From: Thiomicrorhabdus sp965602805
Lineage (GTDB): Bacteria > Pseudomonadota > Gammaproteobacteria > Thiomicrospirales > Thiomicrospiraceae
Direction: 5' to 3'
DNA length: 64,000 nucleotides
NCBI GenBank assembly: GCA_965602805.1
Contig: CBFCZK010000004.1
Span: forward strand, 166,702-230,701
The notes beneath the pieces are model-generated. The model was given only the letters and a program-made list of their open reading frames with translations, did not search any database and was not told the DNA's origin. How positions within the stretch are numbered: the stretch's first letter is position 1; every line of letters starts with the position of its first letter. The position numbers were made by a program, and so were the translations under genes. Positions 1-8,710 of the stretch are shown in pieces.

Positions 1-377
1 CCGATATCGATGTTCTCAACCGCATCTTCTAGTTTGCAATCAGGATTAGCAACGGTGGCTTCGAATGGGTAAAGGTTGACCACGACCATATCGATAGCAT
101 CAATACCATGTTCCGCCATAACGGCATCATCTGTACCACGACGACCTAAAAGACCACCGTGAATTTTTGGGTGAAGTGTTTTAACACGTCCGTCCATCAT
201 CTCTGGAAAACCTGTGTATTCAGAGACTTCTGTCACAGCTAGTCCAGCTTCTGACAAAACCTTATAAGTACCACCCGTTGAGAGGATAGCAACATTCATT
301 GTAATGAGTGACTCGGCAAACTCTAAGATGCCGGTCTTGTCTGAAACGCTAATCAATGCGCGACGTACTGGTTTCAT
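1..377 (-). CDS. purH: Bifunctional purine biosynthesis protein PurH, N-terminal part (cut by window edge)
   Basis: Reading the minus strand from the ATG at 375-377 gives an open frame to the window edge (about 125 residues). It begins MKPVRRALISVSDKTGILEF and contains the IMP-cyclohydrolase signatures STGGTYKVL, GRVKTLHPKIHGGLL and VVNLYPFE. PurH carries out the last two steps of IMP synthesis (AICAR formylation and ring closure); only the cyclohydrolase domain is present here, and the formyltransferase domain lies beyond position 1. GGAG sits about 8 bases before the ATG. The gene follows fis and dusB on the same strand, the usual gammaproteobacterial order. Confidence 0.95.
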   Translation of the reverse strand, partial: MKPVRRALISVSDKTGILEFAESLITMNVAILSTGGTYKVLSEAGLAVTEVSEYTGFPEMMDGRVKTLHPKIHGGLLGRRGTDDAVMAEHGIDAIDMVVVNLYPFEATVANPDCKLEDAVENIDI

Positions 378-470
378 GAAACTTTCTCCAAAAATTAAAA
401 TCTATAAAAAGGTTTCTAATCGCTTCAGTAAGCCATTAGATATAAATGGGGTCTAAACAGGTAAAGTTGA

Positions 471-725
471 CTAAATTAACCGATATTTCTGCATCTTCTT
501 TCTTAAAGTATTACGGTTGATACCTAAGATGAGTGCGGTTTGAGTTTGATTGTTTTCTGTTTTGGCCAACACAAATTCCAGCATCGGTTTTTCAATCTGC
601 TGTATCACCATCTCATAAAGATCACTGGTGGTCTGTTCCTGAAGCGTGTCAAAATAAACCTCAAGGGTCTGGGTGACTTGTTCGCTTAAAGAGAGTCTGG
701 TTTTTTCGGTAGCAGGTTTGCTCAT
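471..725 (-). CDS. fis: Fis family DNA-binding nucleoid protein
   Basis: An 84-residue protein, slightly shorter than the 98 residues of E. coli Fis. The C-terminal helix-turn-helix is intact (QTALILGINRNTLRKKMQKY, residues about 62-81), and the preceding dimerisation helices match Fis (LYEMVIQQIEKPMLEFVL). Fis bends DNA and regulates rRNA, tRNA and growth-phase genes as a homodimer. It lies 55 bases downstream of dusB on the same strand, the conserved dusB-fis operon. No clear ribosome binding site precedes the ATG, so translational coupling to dusB or a different start is possible. purH follows 93 bases downstream. Confidence 0.95.
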   Translation of the reverse strand: MSKPATEKTRLSLSEQVTQTLEVYFDTLQEQTTSDLYEMVIQQIEKPMLEFVLAKTENNQTQTALILGINRNTLRKKMQKYRLI

Positions 726-780
726 AAAATAATCAATTCAATGTGTTTAGTTAATTTCATTTTGTTTAACCTTTAGTCAG

Positions 781-1758
781 TCAGTAATCACTCACTAATG
801 GCTCAAAAAAAGAGTCAATCAATGCGAGCTGTGTTTCTGGCGTATGCAGCTGGTTAAACTGTTTGCGTAAGTCTTGACCTGCTGGCAGGTGTTGTCCATA
901 CCAGCCGATGTGCTTACGGGCAATTCTGACACCGAGTAACTCTCCATATAAAAGATGCAGACCTGAAATGTGCTGCGTTATGGTCTGATAAAACTCGTCA
1001 AACGTTGGCTCAGCAAATTTACCACCAGTTTTAAGGTAATGATTTATCTCACGAAAAATCCACGGATAGCCTTGCGAGGCTCTGCCAATCATAATGCCAT
1101 CTACAGCCGTATATTTTAATACAAATTCGGCCTGTTCGGGGGTGCAAATATCACCATTTGCAATCACTGGGATATCGATGCCCTGTTTAACGGCTTTGAT
1201 TGTGTCATATTCTGCCAAACCTCTAAATTTATCTTCGCGAGTTCTGCCGTGAATAGTGATGGCTTGCAGGCCTTGTTGTTGGGCAATTTCTGCGATTTGC
1301 AGGGCATTGCGATTCTCTACATCGGTGCCCGTGCGGGTTTTGACGGTAACGGGCACGTTAACAGCGGAGACGACCGCTGCGAAAATATCCGTGACTCGAC
1401 CTGGATCCGCCATTAAGGCCGAACCTGCGGCGACACTACAGACTTTTTTGGCGGGGCAGCCCATGTTTAAATCGATAATTTGTGCGCCGAGCGAGACTTG
1501 CCAGGCAGCCGCCTCTGCCAGTTCATGTGGGTCTGTACCAATTAATTGAATCGCGCGCGGTTCTGGGTCGTTCAGGCTGGCTTGTCGGGTTGAAGACTTT
1601 TTGGACTCCCACAGCTCCTTTTTAGATGCAACCATCTCTGCCAGCGTATAACAGGCACCATTTTGTCGACAGATTTCTCTAAAGACAGCATCGGTAATGC
1701 CCGCCATGGGGGCAAGCACGATATTGTGTTCAAAAACGTGAGGACCAATCTTTAGCAT
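781..1758 (-). CDS. dusB: tRNA-dihydrouridine synthase B
   Basis: A 325-residue FMN-dependent TIM-barrel enzyme that reduces uridines in the tRNA D-loop with NADPH. Seen: the N-terminal LAPMAGITDAVFR flavin-site motif, the catalytic cysteine in LNMGCPAKKVC (about residue 100), the FMN-phosphate motif VIANGDI and GIMIGRASQG. Length is normal for DusB (E. coli 321), and the position before fis supports DusB over DusA or DusC. The ATG has no strong Shine-Dalgarno sequence; a 24-bp perfect palindrome lies 21 bases upstream of it. Confidence 0.95.
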   Translation of the reverse strand: MLKIGPHVFEHNIVLAPMAGITDAVFREICRQNGACYTLAEMVASKKELWESKKSSTRQASLNDPEPRAIQLIGTDPHELAEAAAWQVSLGAQIIDLNMGCPAKKVCSVAAGSALMADPGRVTDIFAAVVSAVNVPVTVKTRTGTDVENRNALQIAEIAQQQGLQAITIHGRTREDKFRGLAEYDTIKAVKQGIDIPVIANGDICTPEQAEFVLKYTAVDGIMIGRASQGYPWIFREINHYLKTGGKFAEPTFDEFYQTITQHISGLHLLYGELLGVRIARKHIGWYGQHLPAGQDLRKQFNQLHTPETQLALIDSFFEPLVSDY

Positions 1759-1779
1759 GTTTCTAAAGGTACTTTTTTT

Positions 1780-1803
1780 AAACCGACCAGGCCTGGTCGG
1801 TTT
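1780..1803. repeat. Extended 24-bp copy of the ACCAGGCCTGGT palindrome
   Basis: The core ACCAGGCCTGGT (1786-1797) is extended to a perfect 24-bp inverted repeat with two 12-base arms (AAACCGACCAGG and its complement) and no loop. It lies between prmA and dusB, 21 bases upstream of the dusB start. One of 22 copies in the window. Confidence 0.9.
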
Positions 1804-1819
1804 GTTTTCGACGATTTTA

Positions 1820-1840
1820 GAAGCACCCTTAGAGTGCTTC
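1820..1840. other. Small hairpin between prmA and dusB
   Basis: GAAGCAC (1820-1826) pairs with GTGCTTC (1834-1840) around a 7-base loop. No T-run follows on either strand, so it is not a standard terminator. With the palindrome at 1780-1803 it fills the prmA-dusB gap on the transcript. Confidence 0.45.
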
Positions 1841-1896
1841 TATTCACGATTGTAGGCATGATGTTAAGCATGGTTGTGATCATGGTTCTAAGCATA

Positions 1897-2772
1897 TTAA
1901 GCCCTGGTGCCCGCTAAAAGACCCCATTCATCCAGCTGCTCAAAAGTATCAAGTTCAACGCCTAGGCCACGGTAGTGGCTGATTAATCCCTCTGCTTGAT
2001 TTGCTAATAAGCCAGAGAGTATCAGAGTCCCATCAGGCTTGAGTAAGCGGATAAATTCAGGGGCTAATTCTTTGACTGGCCCCGCAAGAATATTGGCAAC
2101 CAATACATCAACAGGCTCGGAATCAAAGTCTTTGACCAGTTCAAAAGGAATCTTCTCATGATTGCGTTCAGCGTTTTGACGGCTGGCCGTAATGGCTTGT
2201 GGGTCAATGTCGGTTCCAGCAACAGAGGCCGCACCTAATTTTTGAGCCGCTAAGGCAAGAATGCCTGAGCCACAGCCGTAATCAATGACGCTCAGGTTTT
2301 TAGGGACGTGTTGATCTAACCAAGTTAAACATAACGAGGTAGTAGGGTGCGTGCCCGTTCCAAATGCCATGCCAGGATCTAACATTAAATTCACGGCATC
2401 TGGTTGAGGCGCTTCAAGCCAGCTTGGGACAATCCAAAGATTGTCGCCAAATTGCATAGGCTTGAATAGATCCATCCAGGCGCGAATCCAATCTTTGTCT
2501 TCAAGTTGCTCAATTTTATAGGCTGCGGCAGGGACGTCAGGCATGAGTAAAGTCAGTTGTTGAATGACGGCTTGCGGTTCGATTTCGGCATCAAACAAGC
2601 CAACCACTTTGGTTTTGTCCCAAATAGGGGTTGTACCCAGTTCAGGTTCAAAAATAGGTTGATCCTGCGCATCCTCGAAAGTCACTGAAGCGGCATTAAC
2701 CTCCATAAATGCATCTGAAAGAGGTTCTGCAATCGCTTCTGCAACGACCGTGTTTATTTGAATCCAAGCCAT
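1897..2772 (-). CDS. prmA: Ribosomal protein L11 methyltransferase
   Basis: A 291-residue SAM-dependent methyltransferase that trimethylates ribosomal protein L11. The N-terminal substrate-recognition domain (about 1-100) begins MAWIQINTVV. The Rossmann-fold catalytic domain shows PGMAFGTGTHPTT, the SAM loop DYGCGSGILALAA, the acidic GTDIDPQAI and the family motif VANILAGPV. Length matches E. coli PrmA (293). AAGGACAG precedes the ATG by about 7 bases. It follows accC on the same strand with 102 intervening bases that hold a hairpin. Confidence 0.95.
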   Translation of the reverse strand: MAWIQINTVVAEAIAEPLSDAFMEVNAASVTFEDAQDQPIFEPELGTTPIWDKTKVVGLFDAEIEPQAVIQQLTLLMPDVPAAAYKIEQLEDKDWIRAWMDLFKPMQFGDNLWIVPSWLEAPQPDAVNLMLDPGMAFGTGTHPTTSLCLTWLDQHVPKNLSVIDYGCGSGILALAAQKLGAASVAGTDIDPQAITASRQNAERNHEKIPFELVKDFDSEPVDVLVANILAGPVKELAPEFIRLLKPDGTLILSGLLANQAEGLISHYRGLGVELDTFEQLDEWGLLAGTRA

Positions 2773-2800
2773 CTTATCTGTCCTTTGTAAAACACAAAAG

Positions 2801-2837
2801 CACGAAGACCGAAGTTGAGTAACTTCGAGTCTCCGTG
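2801..2837 (-). other. Imperfect hairpin between accC and prmA
   Basis: The left arm 2801-2816 (CACGAAGACCGAAGTT) pairs imperfectly with 2821-2837 (AACTTCGAGTCTCCGTG) around the loop GAGT. There is no terminal U-run, so it may be a processing or partial attenuation site in the accC-prmA transcript. The CACGAAGAC arm resembles the dispersed CACGAAG repeats at 8.7-9.2 kb. Confidence 0.5.
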
Positions 2838-2874
2838 CCTGAGTGATTAAATCTTTTTTAGTTCAGGGGTTAAT

Positions 2875-4224
2875 CTAAACCAAATGCTCTAAACGTTCTT
2901 CTAAATAATGGATATTACGTCCACCATCACAGAAACCGCCATCGTTCATGATTTCGCGTTGTAGATGAATATTGGTTTCAATACCTTTAATGACCATCTC
3001 GCTTAAAGCGCCATCCATACGACGAATCGCAGTGGTACGGTCACTGCCGAAGCAGATCAGCTTACCAATCATGGAGTCATAATGTGGTGGAACTGAATAG
3101 CCTGTGTAGATGTGAGAATCCCAACGAACCCCTAAACCACCTGGCAAGTGTAAACGCTCAATGGTGCCCGGTGAAGGCATGAAGTTCTTAGCAGGGTTTT
3201 CAGCATTCACACGACACTCAATGGCATGGCCTGTGATTTTGATGTCTTCTTGTTTCAGGCTAAGAGGAATCCCCATCGCAATCTCAATTTGCGCCTTAAC
3301 CAAGTCAATACCCGTAACCATTTCAGTTACGCAATGCTCAACTTGTAAACGGGTGTTCATTTCAATAAAGAAGAACTCGCCATTTTCATATAAGAACTCG
3401 AATGTTCCTGCGCCACGGTAGTTGATTTCGATACAAGCATTCACACAAGCCGCACCAATTCGTGCACGTTGCTCTTCAGTCACACCTGGTGCAGGTGCTT
3501 CTTCAACCACTTTTTGGTGACGACGTTGCATAGAGCAATCACGTTCACCCAAGTGAATCGCGTTGCCTTGACCATCCGCTAAGATTTGAATCTCGACATG
3601 ACGTGGGTTTTCTAGGAATTTTTCCATGTAAACTTCTGGATTACCAAAGAAACTACCCGCTTCAGACTTTGTCAGCTGAATCGATTTAAGTAGGCTGGCT
3701 TCAGTATGCACAACACGCATACCTCTACCACCACCGCCACCAGAAGCTTTGATAATGATTGGGTAACCAATCTCTTTGGCAATTCGATGGTTTTCGGCAT
3801 CGTCTTCGCCAAGTGGTCCACCAGAACCCGGTACGGTCGGTACACCTGCGGCTTTCATGGCTCGAATGGCCATAACCTTATCACCCATAATGCGAATTGT
3901 TTCCGCTTTAGGGCCGATAAAGGCAAAACCACTCTCTTCAACGCGTTCTGCAAAGTCAGCGTTTTCAGATAAGAAACCGTAACCTGGGTGAATCGCACCC
4001 GCATCAGTGACTTCTGCTGCAGCAATAATCGCCGGAACATTCAAGTAACTGTTGGTGGAAGCGGGTGGTCCGATACAGACGGATTCATCGGCTAATAAAA
4101 CGTGTTTTAGAGTCGCATCTGCAGTTGAATGTACAGCAACGGTTTTAATGCCCAGTTCTTTACAGGCACGTAAAACACGTAAAGCAATTTCGCCACGGTT
4201 AGCAATGAGGATTTTTTCAATCAT
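2875..4224 (-). CDS. accC: Acetyl-CoA carboxylase, biotin carboxylase subunit
   Basis: A 449-residue ATP-grasp enzyme that carboxylates the biotin on AccB with bicarbonate and ATP, the first half-reaction of malonyl-CoA synthesis. Seen: N-terminal MIEKILIANRGEIALRVLRA; HPGYGFLSENADFA; the glycine-rich ATP loop KASGGGGGRGMR (residue about 160); EKFLENPRHVEIQ; RDCSMQRRHQKVVEEAPAP; and the catalytic FIEMNTRLQVEHCVTE. Length equals E. coli AccC (449). GGAAGG precedes the ATG. It starts 13 bases after accB, the conserved accBC operon. Confidence 0.97.
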   Translation of the reverse strand: MIEKILIANRGEIALRVLRACKELGIKTVAVHSTADATLKHVLLADESVCIGPPASTNSYLNVPAIIAAAEVTDAGAIHPGYGFLSENADFAERVEESGFAFIGPKAETIRIMGDKVMAIRAMKAAGVPTVPGSGGPLGEDDAENHRIAKEIGYPIIIKASGGGGGRGMRVVHTEASLLKSIQLTKSEAGSFFGNPEVYMEKFLENPRHVEIQILADGQGNAIHLGERDCSMQRRHQKVVEEAPAPGVTEEQRARIGAACVNACIEINYRGAGTFEFLYENGEFFFIEMNTRLQVEHCVTEMVTGIDLVKAQIEIAMGIPLSLKQEDIKITGHAIECRVNAENPAKNFMPSPGTIERLHLPGGLGVRWDSHIYTGYSVPPHYDSMIGKLICFGSDRTTAIRRMDGALSEMVIKGIETNIHLQREIMNDGGFCDGGRNIHYLEERLEHLV

Positions 4225-4237
4225 TTTGAAACCTTCC

Positions 4238-4720
4238 TTATTCGATTACGAATAGTGGTTGACCGAATTCAACAGCGTCACCGTTGACGCCGACGATTTT
4301 CTTAACCGTACCTGATTTATCAGACTCGATTGGGTTCATGATTTTCATCGCTTCGATAATGCATAACGTATCGCCTTCAGAAACTTGATCACCGACTTGT
4401 ACAAAAGCGCCAGCATCAGGAGAAGGAGAGCCGTAGAAAGTTCCTACCATTGGAGATGTTACAACGTGGCCACTCATTTCTGCTGGAGCAGCAGGTGCCG
4501 CCGGAGCAACGGCAACCGGTGCCGCCGCCGCTACCGGTGCCGCCGCCGCTACAGGTGCTGCTTGAGTTGCAACAGGTGCAGAAGCAGCTGGTGCAGAAAT
4601 ATAAACCGGCTCTTTGCTACGCGTGATGCGAATATTGTGCTCACCTTCTTTAATTTCGATTTCTGCAATGTCCGACTGCTCGACGATTTCAATTAACTTA
4701 CGAATTGAACGAATATCCAT
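4238..4720 (-). CDS. accB: Acetyl-CoA carboxylase, biotin carboxyl carrier protein
   Basis: A 160-residue biotin carrier. The C-terminal biotinyl domain (about 82-160) has the target lysine in EAMKIMN (Lys126). The N-terminal helix MDIRSIRKLIEIVEQSDIAEIEI is typical. A long Ala/Pro linker (about 42-78) joins them, partly encoded by an 18-bp tandem repeat. AGAGGA precedes the ATG. It is transcribed with accC. A hairpin lies in the 91-base gap after aroQ, so accBC may be partly uncoupled from aroQ. Confidence 0.97.
   Translation of the reverse strand: MDIRSIRKLIEIVEQSDIAEIEIKEGEHNIRITRSKEPVYISAPAASAPVATQAAPVAAAAPVAAAAPVAVAPAAPAAPAEMSGHVVTSPMVGTFYGSPSPDAGAFVQVGDQVSEGDTLCIIEAMKIMNPIESDKSGTVKKIVGVNGDAVEFGQPLFVIE
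4515..4558. repeat. 18-bp tandem repeat in the accB linker
   Basis: Two perfect copies of ACCGGTGCCGCCGCCGCT (4515-4532, 4533-4550) are followed by a partial third copy. They encode the Ala/Pro-rich linker of AccB on the minus strand. A repeat of this kind could vary linker length by slippage without shifting the frame. Confidence 0.85.
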
Positions 4721-4778
4721 GTTGTGAATCCTCTGCTTTAATTATTTTTTATTTGATTTTGTGTGTTTGATTTTTTAA

Positions 4779-4798
4779 ACGACTCACTGTCGAGTCGT
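4779..4798 (-). other. Hairpin between aroQ and accB
   Basis: ACGACTC (4779-4785) pairs perfectly with GAGTCGT (4792-4798) around a 6-base loop, within the 91-base aroQ-accB gap. No U-run follows on the minus strand, so it is not a standard terminator. It could act in the accB leader, but that role is inferred. Confidence 0.4.
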
Positions 4799-4811
4799 CC
4801 ATTAAAATTTG

Positions 4812-5249
4812 TTAACTAATTTTTTCTGATGCGGCTAGAAACGCGAGTTCATAACCCTGTGTTCCCAGTCCTGCAATGACGCCATCGGCTAAATCAGAAA
4901 AATAAGAGTGTGCTCTAAAAGGTTCACGTTTATGAATATTAGAGAGGTGCACTTCTATAAAAGGGATGCTTACCGTTGCTAATGCATCGCGAATTGCCAC
5001 GCTGGTGTGGGTAAAGGCTGCAGGATTAATAATGATGTAATTGGTGCCATCATCCATCGCTTTGTGGATGCGTTCTACAATCTCGTGTTCGGCATTACTT
5101 TGAAAATTGAACAAACCAATATTGTGGTCATCGGCCAAAATTTCTAATGACTCGATGATATCCGCAAGTGTCTGGTGACCGTAAATTTCAGGTTCACGAC
5201 GACCAAGCATATTTAAGTTTGGACCGTTAATCACTAATAGCGTTGGCAT
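4812..5249 (-). CDS. aroQ: 3-dehydroquinate dehydratase, type II
   Basis: A 145-residue type II dehydroquinase (third step of the shikimate pathway; forms a dodecamer in known members). Seen: NGPNLNMLGRREPEIYG with the catalytic Tyr, FQSNAEHEIVERIH, IINPAAFTHTSVAIRDAL and EVHLSNIHKREPFRAHSY. It lies just upstream of accB-accC, the usual aroQ-accB-accC order. GGGAT precedes the ATG. A possible TATAAT -10 box sits about 30 bases upstream. Confidence 0.96.
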   Translation of the reverse strand: MPTLLVINGPNLNMLGRREPEIYGHQTLADIIESLEILADDHNIGLFNFQSNAEHEIVERIHKAMDDGTNYIIINPAAFTHTSVAIRDALATVSIPFIEVHLSNIHKREPFRAHSYFSDLADGVIAGLGTQGYELAFLAASEKIS

Positions 5250-5279
5250 GAGCTTATCCCAGTAAATCTAATTGCAAAA

Positions 5280-5285
5280 ATTATA
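5280..5285 (-). promoter_or_regulatory. Possible -10 box for aroQ-accBC
   Basis: A perfect TATAAT on the minus strand lies 30 bases before the aroQ ATG. No good -35 box is present at 16-18 bases, so the assignment is tentative. The rest of 5286-5480 holds nothing else recognisable. Confidence 0.35.
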
Positions 5286-5483
5286 ACTGAAAGTAGGGGT
5301 AACTGCTACGTAAAACCAATAAATGAAAGGGATTTTCTGCACGAAATGAGCTGTTCTGTATTTAAAAGTTATAAAGTTAAAGTTTTGAGGTGTGAGGGAA
5401 GTTGTGTGAGGGAATAATTTGAGGTGTATTTTGCTTTTAGGTGTCTAAAAGAGTCGGTTTGATGTTTATCGGTAGATAGGCAA

Positions 5484-5519
5484 TAAAAAAGCCCTGACAG
5501 AGTTAATCTGAACAGGGCG
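5484..5519 (-). terminator. Rho-independent terminator of dsbD
   Basis: On the minus strand GCCCTG (5513-5518) pairs with CAGGGC (5491-5496) and is followed directly by a run of six T. It lies about 55 bases after the dsbD stop codon. Confidence 0.75.
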
Positions 5520-5574
5520 TTTTAATGCTGGGTAAACCGCTAAACAGCTTCAAATTTGTTTAAATCTTCAATTG

Positions 5575-7911
5575 TTATTGATAGGCTCGGTTAACGTTTT
5601 GGATAAAAACATCGGCTGGTTTAAAGCCAATCACACGTTGCGCTTTTTGTTCTGTCCCGGAAGTGTTAAAAAACAAAATTGCGGGTGGGCCGATTAAGCC
5701 GTATTTTTTCATCAGAGCTTTATCAATATCATCATTTTCAGTCACGTCCGCTTGTAGCAGCGTGACGCCTGTTAATGCCTGGTGAACCTGTGGTTGCGTA
5801 AAGGTCAGCTTTTCCATCTCTTTACAGCTTATACACCAGTCCGCATAAAAATCGAGCATAACGGGCTGACCTTTCGCTAATTCGACCTCTAAATCTTCAA
5901 TGCTTTTAATGGTCTTGAAGTTTAGGTGTTCAGATTGAGCCGCGCCTGAAGCGCTGCCGCCTTGAAAAGACTTAAGGGGCTGAAACATATCTTTGCTGCC
6001 GCCCATTAAGCCAGTCAAAATCATTAAACCGTAAAGGAATAAGACCAATGCGAAGCCTTTGACTAGTTTTAACCAACCTGATTTGCCTAAAGTCGATTCA
6101 AATGCACCCATGTAAACGGCAGAGATGATAAACAGCATCGCCCAACTTAGCATTGCGATTTCTACAGGGATAATGCGTTCAAGCATCCAGATAGCAATAC
6201 CAATGAGCATTACGCCAAAGACGGCTTTGACATTATCCATCCATGCGCCAGCACGTGGTAGAAGTTTACCAGCTGAAGTCCCTAGCAATAACAGAGGAAG
6301 TCCCATACCCATGCTCATTGCAAACAGGGCAACGCCACCTAAGATGGCATCACCAGTTTGACCAATGTAAATTAAGGCGCCGGCTAAAGGCGGTGCAACA
6401 CAAGGCCCGACAATTAAGGCTGATAAAAAGCCCATAATAGCAACACCGGTTAAGGTGCCGCCTTGTTGTTTATTGGAAAGCCCCGTTAGTTTGGTTTGCA
6501 GACGGCTCGGTAACTGCAGTTCGTAAAAACCGAACATAGACAGTGAGAGTAGGATGAAAATCAAACTGAACGAGCCAATAATCCATGGGTTTTGGAACGC
6601 GACTTGCAGATTCTCACCAAAGACACCGGCCAATACACCCGCGACGGTATAGGTGACCGACATGGCGAGTACGTAAACCAATGACATAATAAACGCACGT
6701 TTAGTGGTGAGCGTATCGCCTTGACCAACAATGATGCTGGAAAGGATAGGAATCATCGGGAATACGCAGGGTGTAAAGGCTAACAGCAGTCCGAAGATAA
6801 AGAAGGTCGCAATGACAATCCAAACACTGCTGTTTTTCAGCGTGTCGGCAATTTGATCACTTTCTGAAAGGCCATCATTATCCCAAGCCGATTCGGCTTC
6901 CGATTTTGGGGCGACTGCATTGTCAGTTTGAGCACGGTCTGCTTGAGTAGAGGTTTGTATTGTGGTTGCAGAGCCAGAAGATAAATCACTGGCGTTGACG
7001 CTAACAGACTTCTTCATCGGCGGGTAACAGACGCCGGCAGACGCTGAACAGCCTTGGAATTCAATCTCAAGGGTAACATCGTCTTGTAGATTGTTCAGTG
7101 GCAAGCTACCTATTATCTGGCCATGAAAGACATCGGTTTTACCGAATAATGGATCATCAATTCTCTCTGCTTTAGGCAGTTGCAAGGCACCAAGGCTGGC
7201 AGCTCCGTTGGTGACGCGAACTTTGAATTTGTCTTGGTAGAGATGATAGTCATCGGCAATGTTCCAAATGAGTTCCAATTGACCAGCGGCATTTATTTGG
7301 TGAGAAAACTGAAAAGCCTGATCCGCTTCTAGCAGTTCTGGTTGACCGCTGTCTTGTTTAAAAAAACTGTTGAGAGCCGATAAAGAACCAAATCCACCGG
7401 AAGCTTCGGGTGAAGCAGGTTGATTTGCGGCTTGGCTTGCTGGCAGTTCAATCTTAAAGGTACGTGTTTGCGGAGGGTAACAAACCCCAATCTTATCCGC
7501 GCAACCTTGGTATTTTATGGTGAGAGTGGTCGTTGTCGCAGCGTTTGAACTGTTTTCAAAAGGCAAGCTGGCCGTGGCGGCGTGTTCATAGGTTTTAGTC
7601 TTACCGAAGAGCGCATCATCTACTAACTTAGCTTTAGAATAGATTGCAGTTTGTACCGCTGTTGAGTCGGATGTGATCGACATTTTATCTCTGTAGAGAT
7701 GGTAGTCTTCAGCAATTTTCCATGAGATAAGGATATTTTGATCTTTGACAATCGGTGGCTGTAGTTTAAACGCATCGTCCACTTCAAGCAGTTCATCTTC
7801 GGCGTACACGGCAGGGGAGTGTGTCAATGACGTTAATAGTCCAACCAGGAGTAAGCTTACGAACAAGCTATTCATGACAGTTTTAAATAAACTCGTGTTA
7901 TTCTGAGGCAT
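5575..7911 (-). CDS. dsbD: Thiol:disulfide interchange protein DsbD with duplicated N-terminal domain
   Basis: A 778-residue membrane reductase carrying electrons from cytoplasmic thioredoxin to the periplasm. Order: signal segment (about 12-37); first nDsbD-like domain (about 40-155, Cys137/Cys144 in YQGCADKIGVCYPP); second nDsbD-like domain (about 192-306, Cys288/Cys295 in FQGCSASAGVCYPP); eight or so membrane helices with redox cysteines in TPCVFPM and VGPCVAPP; C-terminal thioredoxin domain with DWCISCKE. E. coli DsbD has one N-terminal domain and 565 residues; the extra length here is the second domain. Both copies share DYHLY, LFGKT and GVCYPP, so a tandem duplication is clear. It is transcribed towards aroQ but ends in its own terminator. 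Confidence 0.93.
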   Translation of the reverse strand: MPQNNTSLFKTVMNSLFVSLLLVGLLTSLTHSPAVYAEDELLEVDDAFKLQPPIVKDQNILISWKIAEDYHLYRDKMSITSDSTAVQTAIYSKAKLVDDALFGKTKTYEHAATASLPFENSSNAATTTTLTIKYQGCADKIGVCYPPQTRTFKIELPASQAANQPASPEASGGFGSLSALNSFFKQDSGQPELLEADQAFQFSHQINAAGQLELIWNIADDYHLYQDKFKVRVTNGAASLGALQLPKAERIDDPLFGKTDVFHGQIIGSLPLNNLQDDVTLEIEFQGCSASAGVCYPPMKKSVSVNASDLSSGSATTIQTSTQADRAQTDNAVAPKSEAESAWDNDGLSESDQIADTLKNSSVWIVIATFFIFGLLLAFTPCVFPMIPILSSIIVGQGDTLTTKRAFIMSLVYVLAMSVTYTVAGVLAGVFGENLQVAFQNPWIIGSFSLIFILLSLSMFGFYELQLPSRLQTKLTGLSNKQQGGTLTGVAIMGFLSALIVGPCVAPPLAGALIYIGQTGDAILGGVALFAMSMGMGLPLLLLGTSAGKLLPRAGAWMDNVKAVFGVMLIGIAIWMLERIIPVEIAMLSWAMLFIISAVYMGAFESTLGKSGWLKLVKGFALVLFLYGLMILTGLMGGSKDMFQPLKSFQGGSASGAAQSEHLNFKTIKSIEDLEVELAKGQPVMLDFYADWCISCKEMEKLTFTQPQVHQALTGVTLLQADVTENDDIDKALMKKYGLIGPPAILFFNTSGTEQKAQRVIGFKPADVFIQNVNRAYQ

Positions 7912-8080
7912 AATATTTTCTCATCTCATTTCTTATGAAGTATGGCTTGAAAACTTCATCGTTTAACCTTATATAAATTAAAATCTATATAAATTCATTG
8001 ATTATTGTATGGCTTTAGGAAAATGATTTCGGTTAGCTCATTTTCTAGCGTCAGCCATTCTATAATACTTTTTACAATTG

Positions 8081-8092
8081 AGCAGGCCTGGT
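8081..8092. repeat. Palindrome copy, one mismatch (AGCAGGCCTGGT)
   Basis: One mismatch to ACCAGGCCTGGT. It lies in the divergent dsbD/fxsA intergenic region, about 100 bases before the fxsA start. Confidence 0.75.
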
Positions 8093-8191
8093 TTGTACTA
8101 CACTGGCCATTAAATGAATCCGAGTTAAGATTAATCGAGTATTGAAAATAATCAATACTCTAAAAACCCTTACAGTGAAAGAGACCTTGAT

Positions 8192-8695
8192 ATGCGCATT
8201 TTATTTCTACTTTTGTTTGTTATCCCCTTAGTTGAACTGTATTTTTTGATTCAGGTCGGTGAAGAAATTGGCGCTTTGCCAACGGTTTTATTAACCATTT
8301 TTACCGCAATAGCGGGAATCGCTTTAATGAGAATGCAGGGCTTGGCAATTATGCAGAAGGCTCAGATTTCAATGGCATCTGGTCAGCCACCGGCGACCGA
8401 GGTGATGGAAGGCGTGTTTATCTTCCTGGGTGGAATCTTTCTGTTTTTTCCAGGATTAATTACTGATGGGATCGGTTTTCTGCTTCTCATGCCGTTTGTT
8501 AGACATTTCTTAATAAAGCAAAGTGTCAGTGGTATGCAGAGTCGTGGTGGGTTTCGTCAGAAAACTCAGCAAGATGAATATTACGAAGGAGAGTGGAGTG
8601 AGTCTTCAACGAATGCTCGTACTACACATCGTATCAAAGCCGAGATTATTGAAGGTGAAGTTGTTGAACCTGTGGATTCTGCTAAAAAGCCTTAG
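8192..8695 (+). CDS. fxsA: FxsA family membrane protein
   Basis: A 167-residue inner-membrane protein of the FxsA/YtzA family. Seen: two N-terminal hydrophobic stretches (about 1-22 and 27-45, with GALPTVLLTIFTAIAGIALMR), the family core QGLAIMQKAQ, and a further hydrophobic pair containing GGIFLFFPGLITDGIGFLLL (about 73-105). The tail after about 110 is charged. E. coli FxsA overproduction relieves F-plasmid exclusion of phage T7; its normal role is unknown. It is divergent from dsbD, and a repeat-rich spacer follows with no standard terminator. Confidence 0.88.
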   Translation: MRILFLLLFVIPLVELYFLIQVGEEIGALPTVLLTIFTAIAGIALMRMQGLAIMQKAQISMASGQPPATEVMEGVFIFLGGIFLFFPGLITDGIGFLLLMPFVRHFLIKQSVSGMQSRGGFRQKTQQDEYYEGEWSESSTNARTTHRIKAEIIEGEVVEPVDSAKKP

Positions 8696-8710
8696 CCTGG
8701 GAAAAGATTA

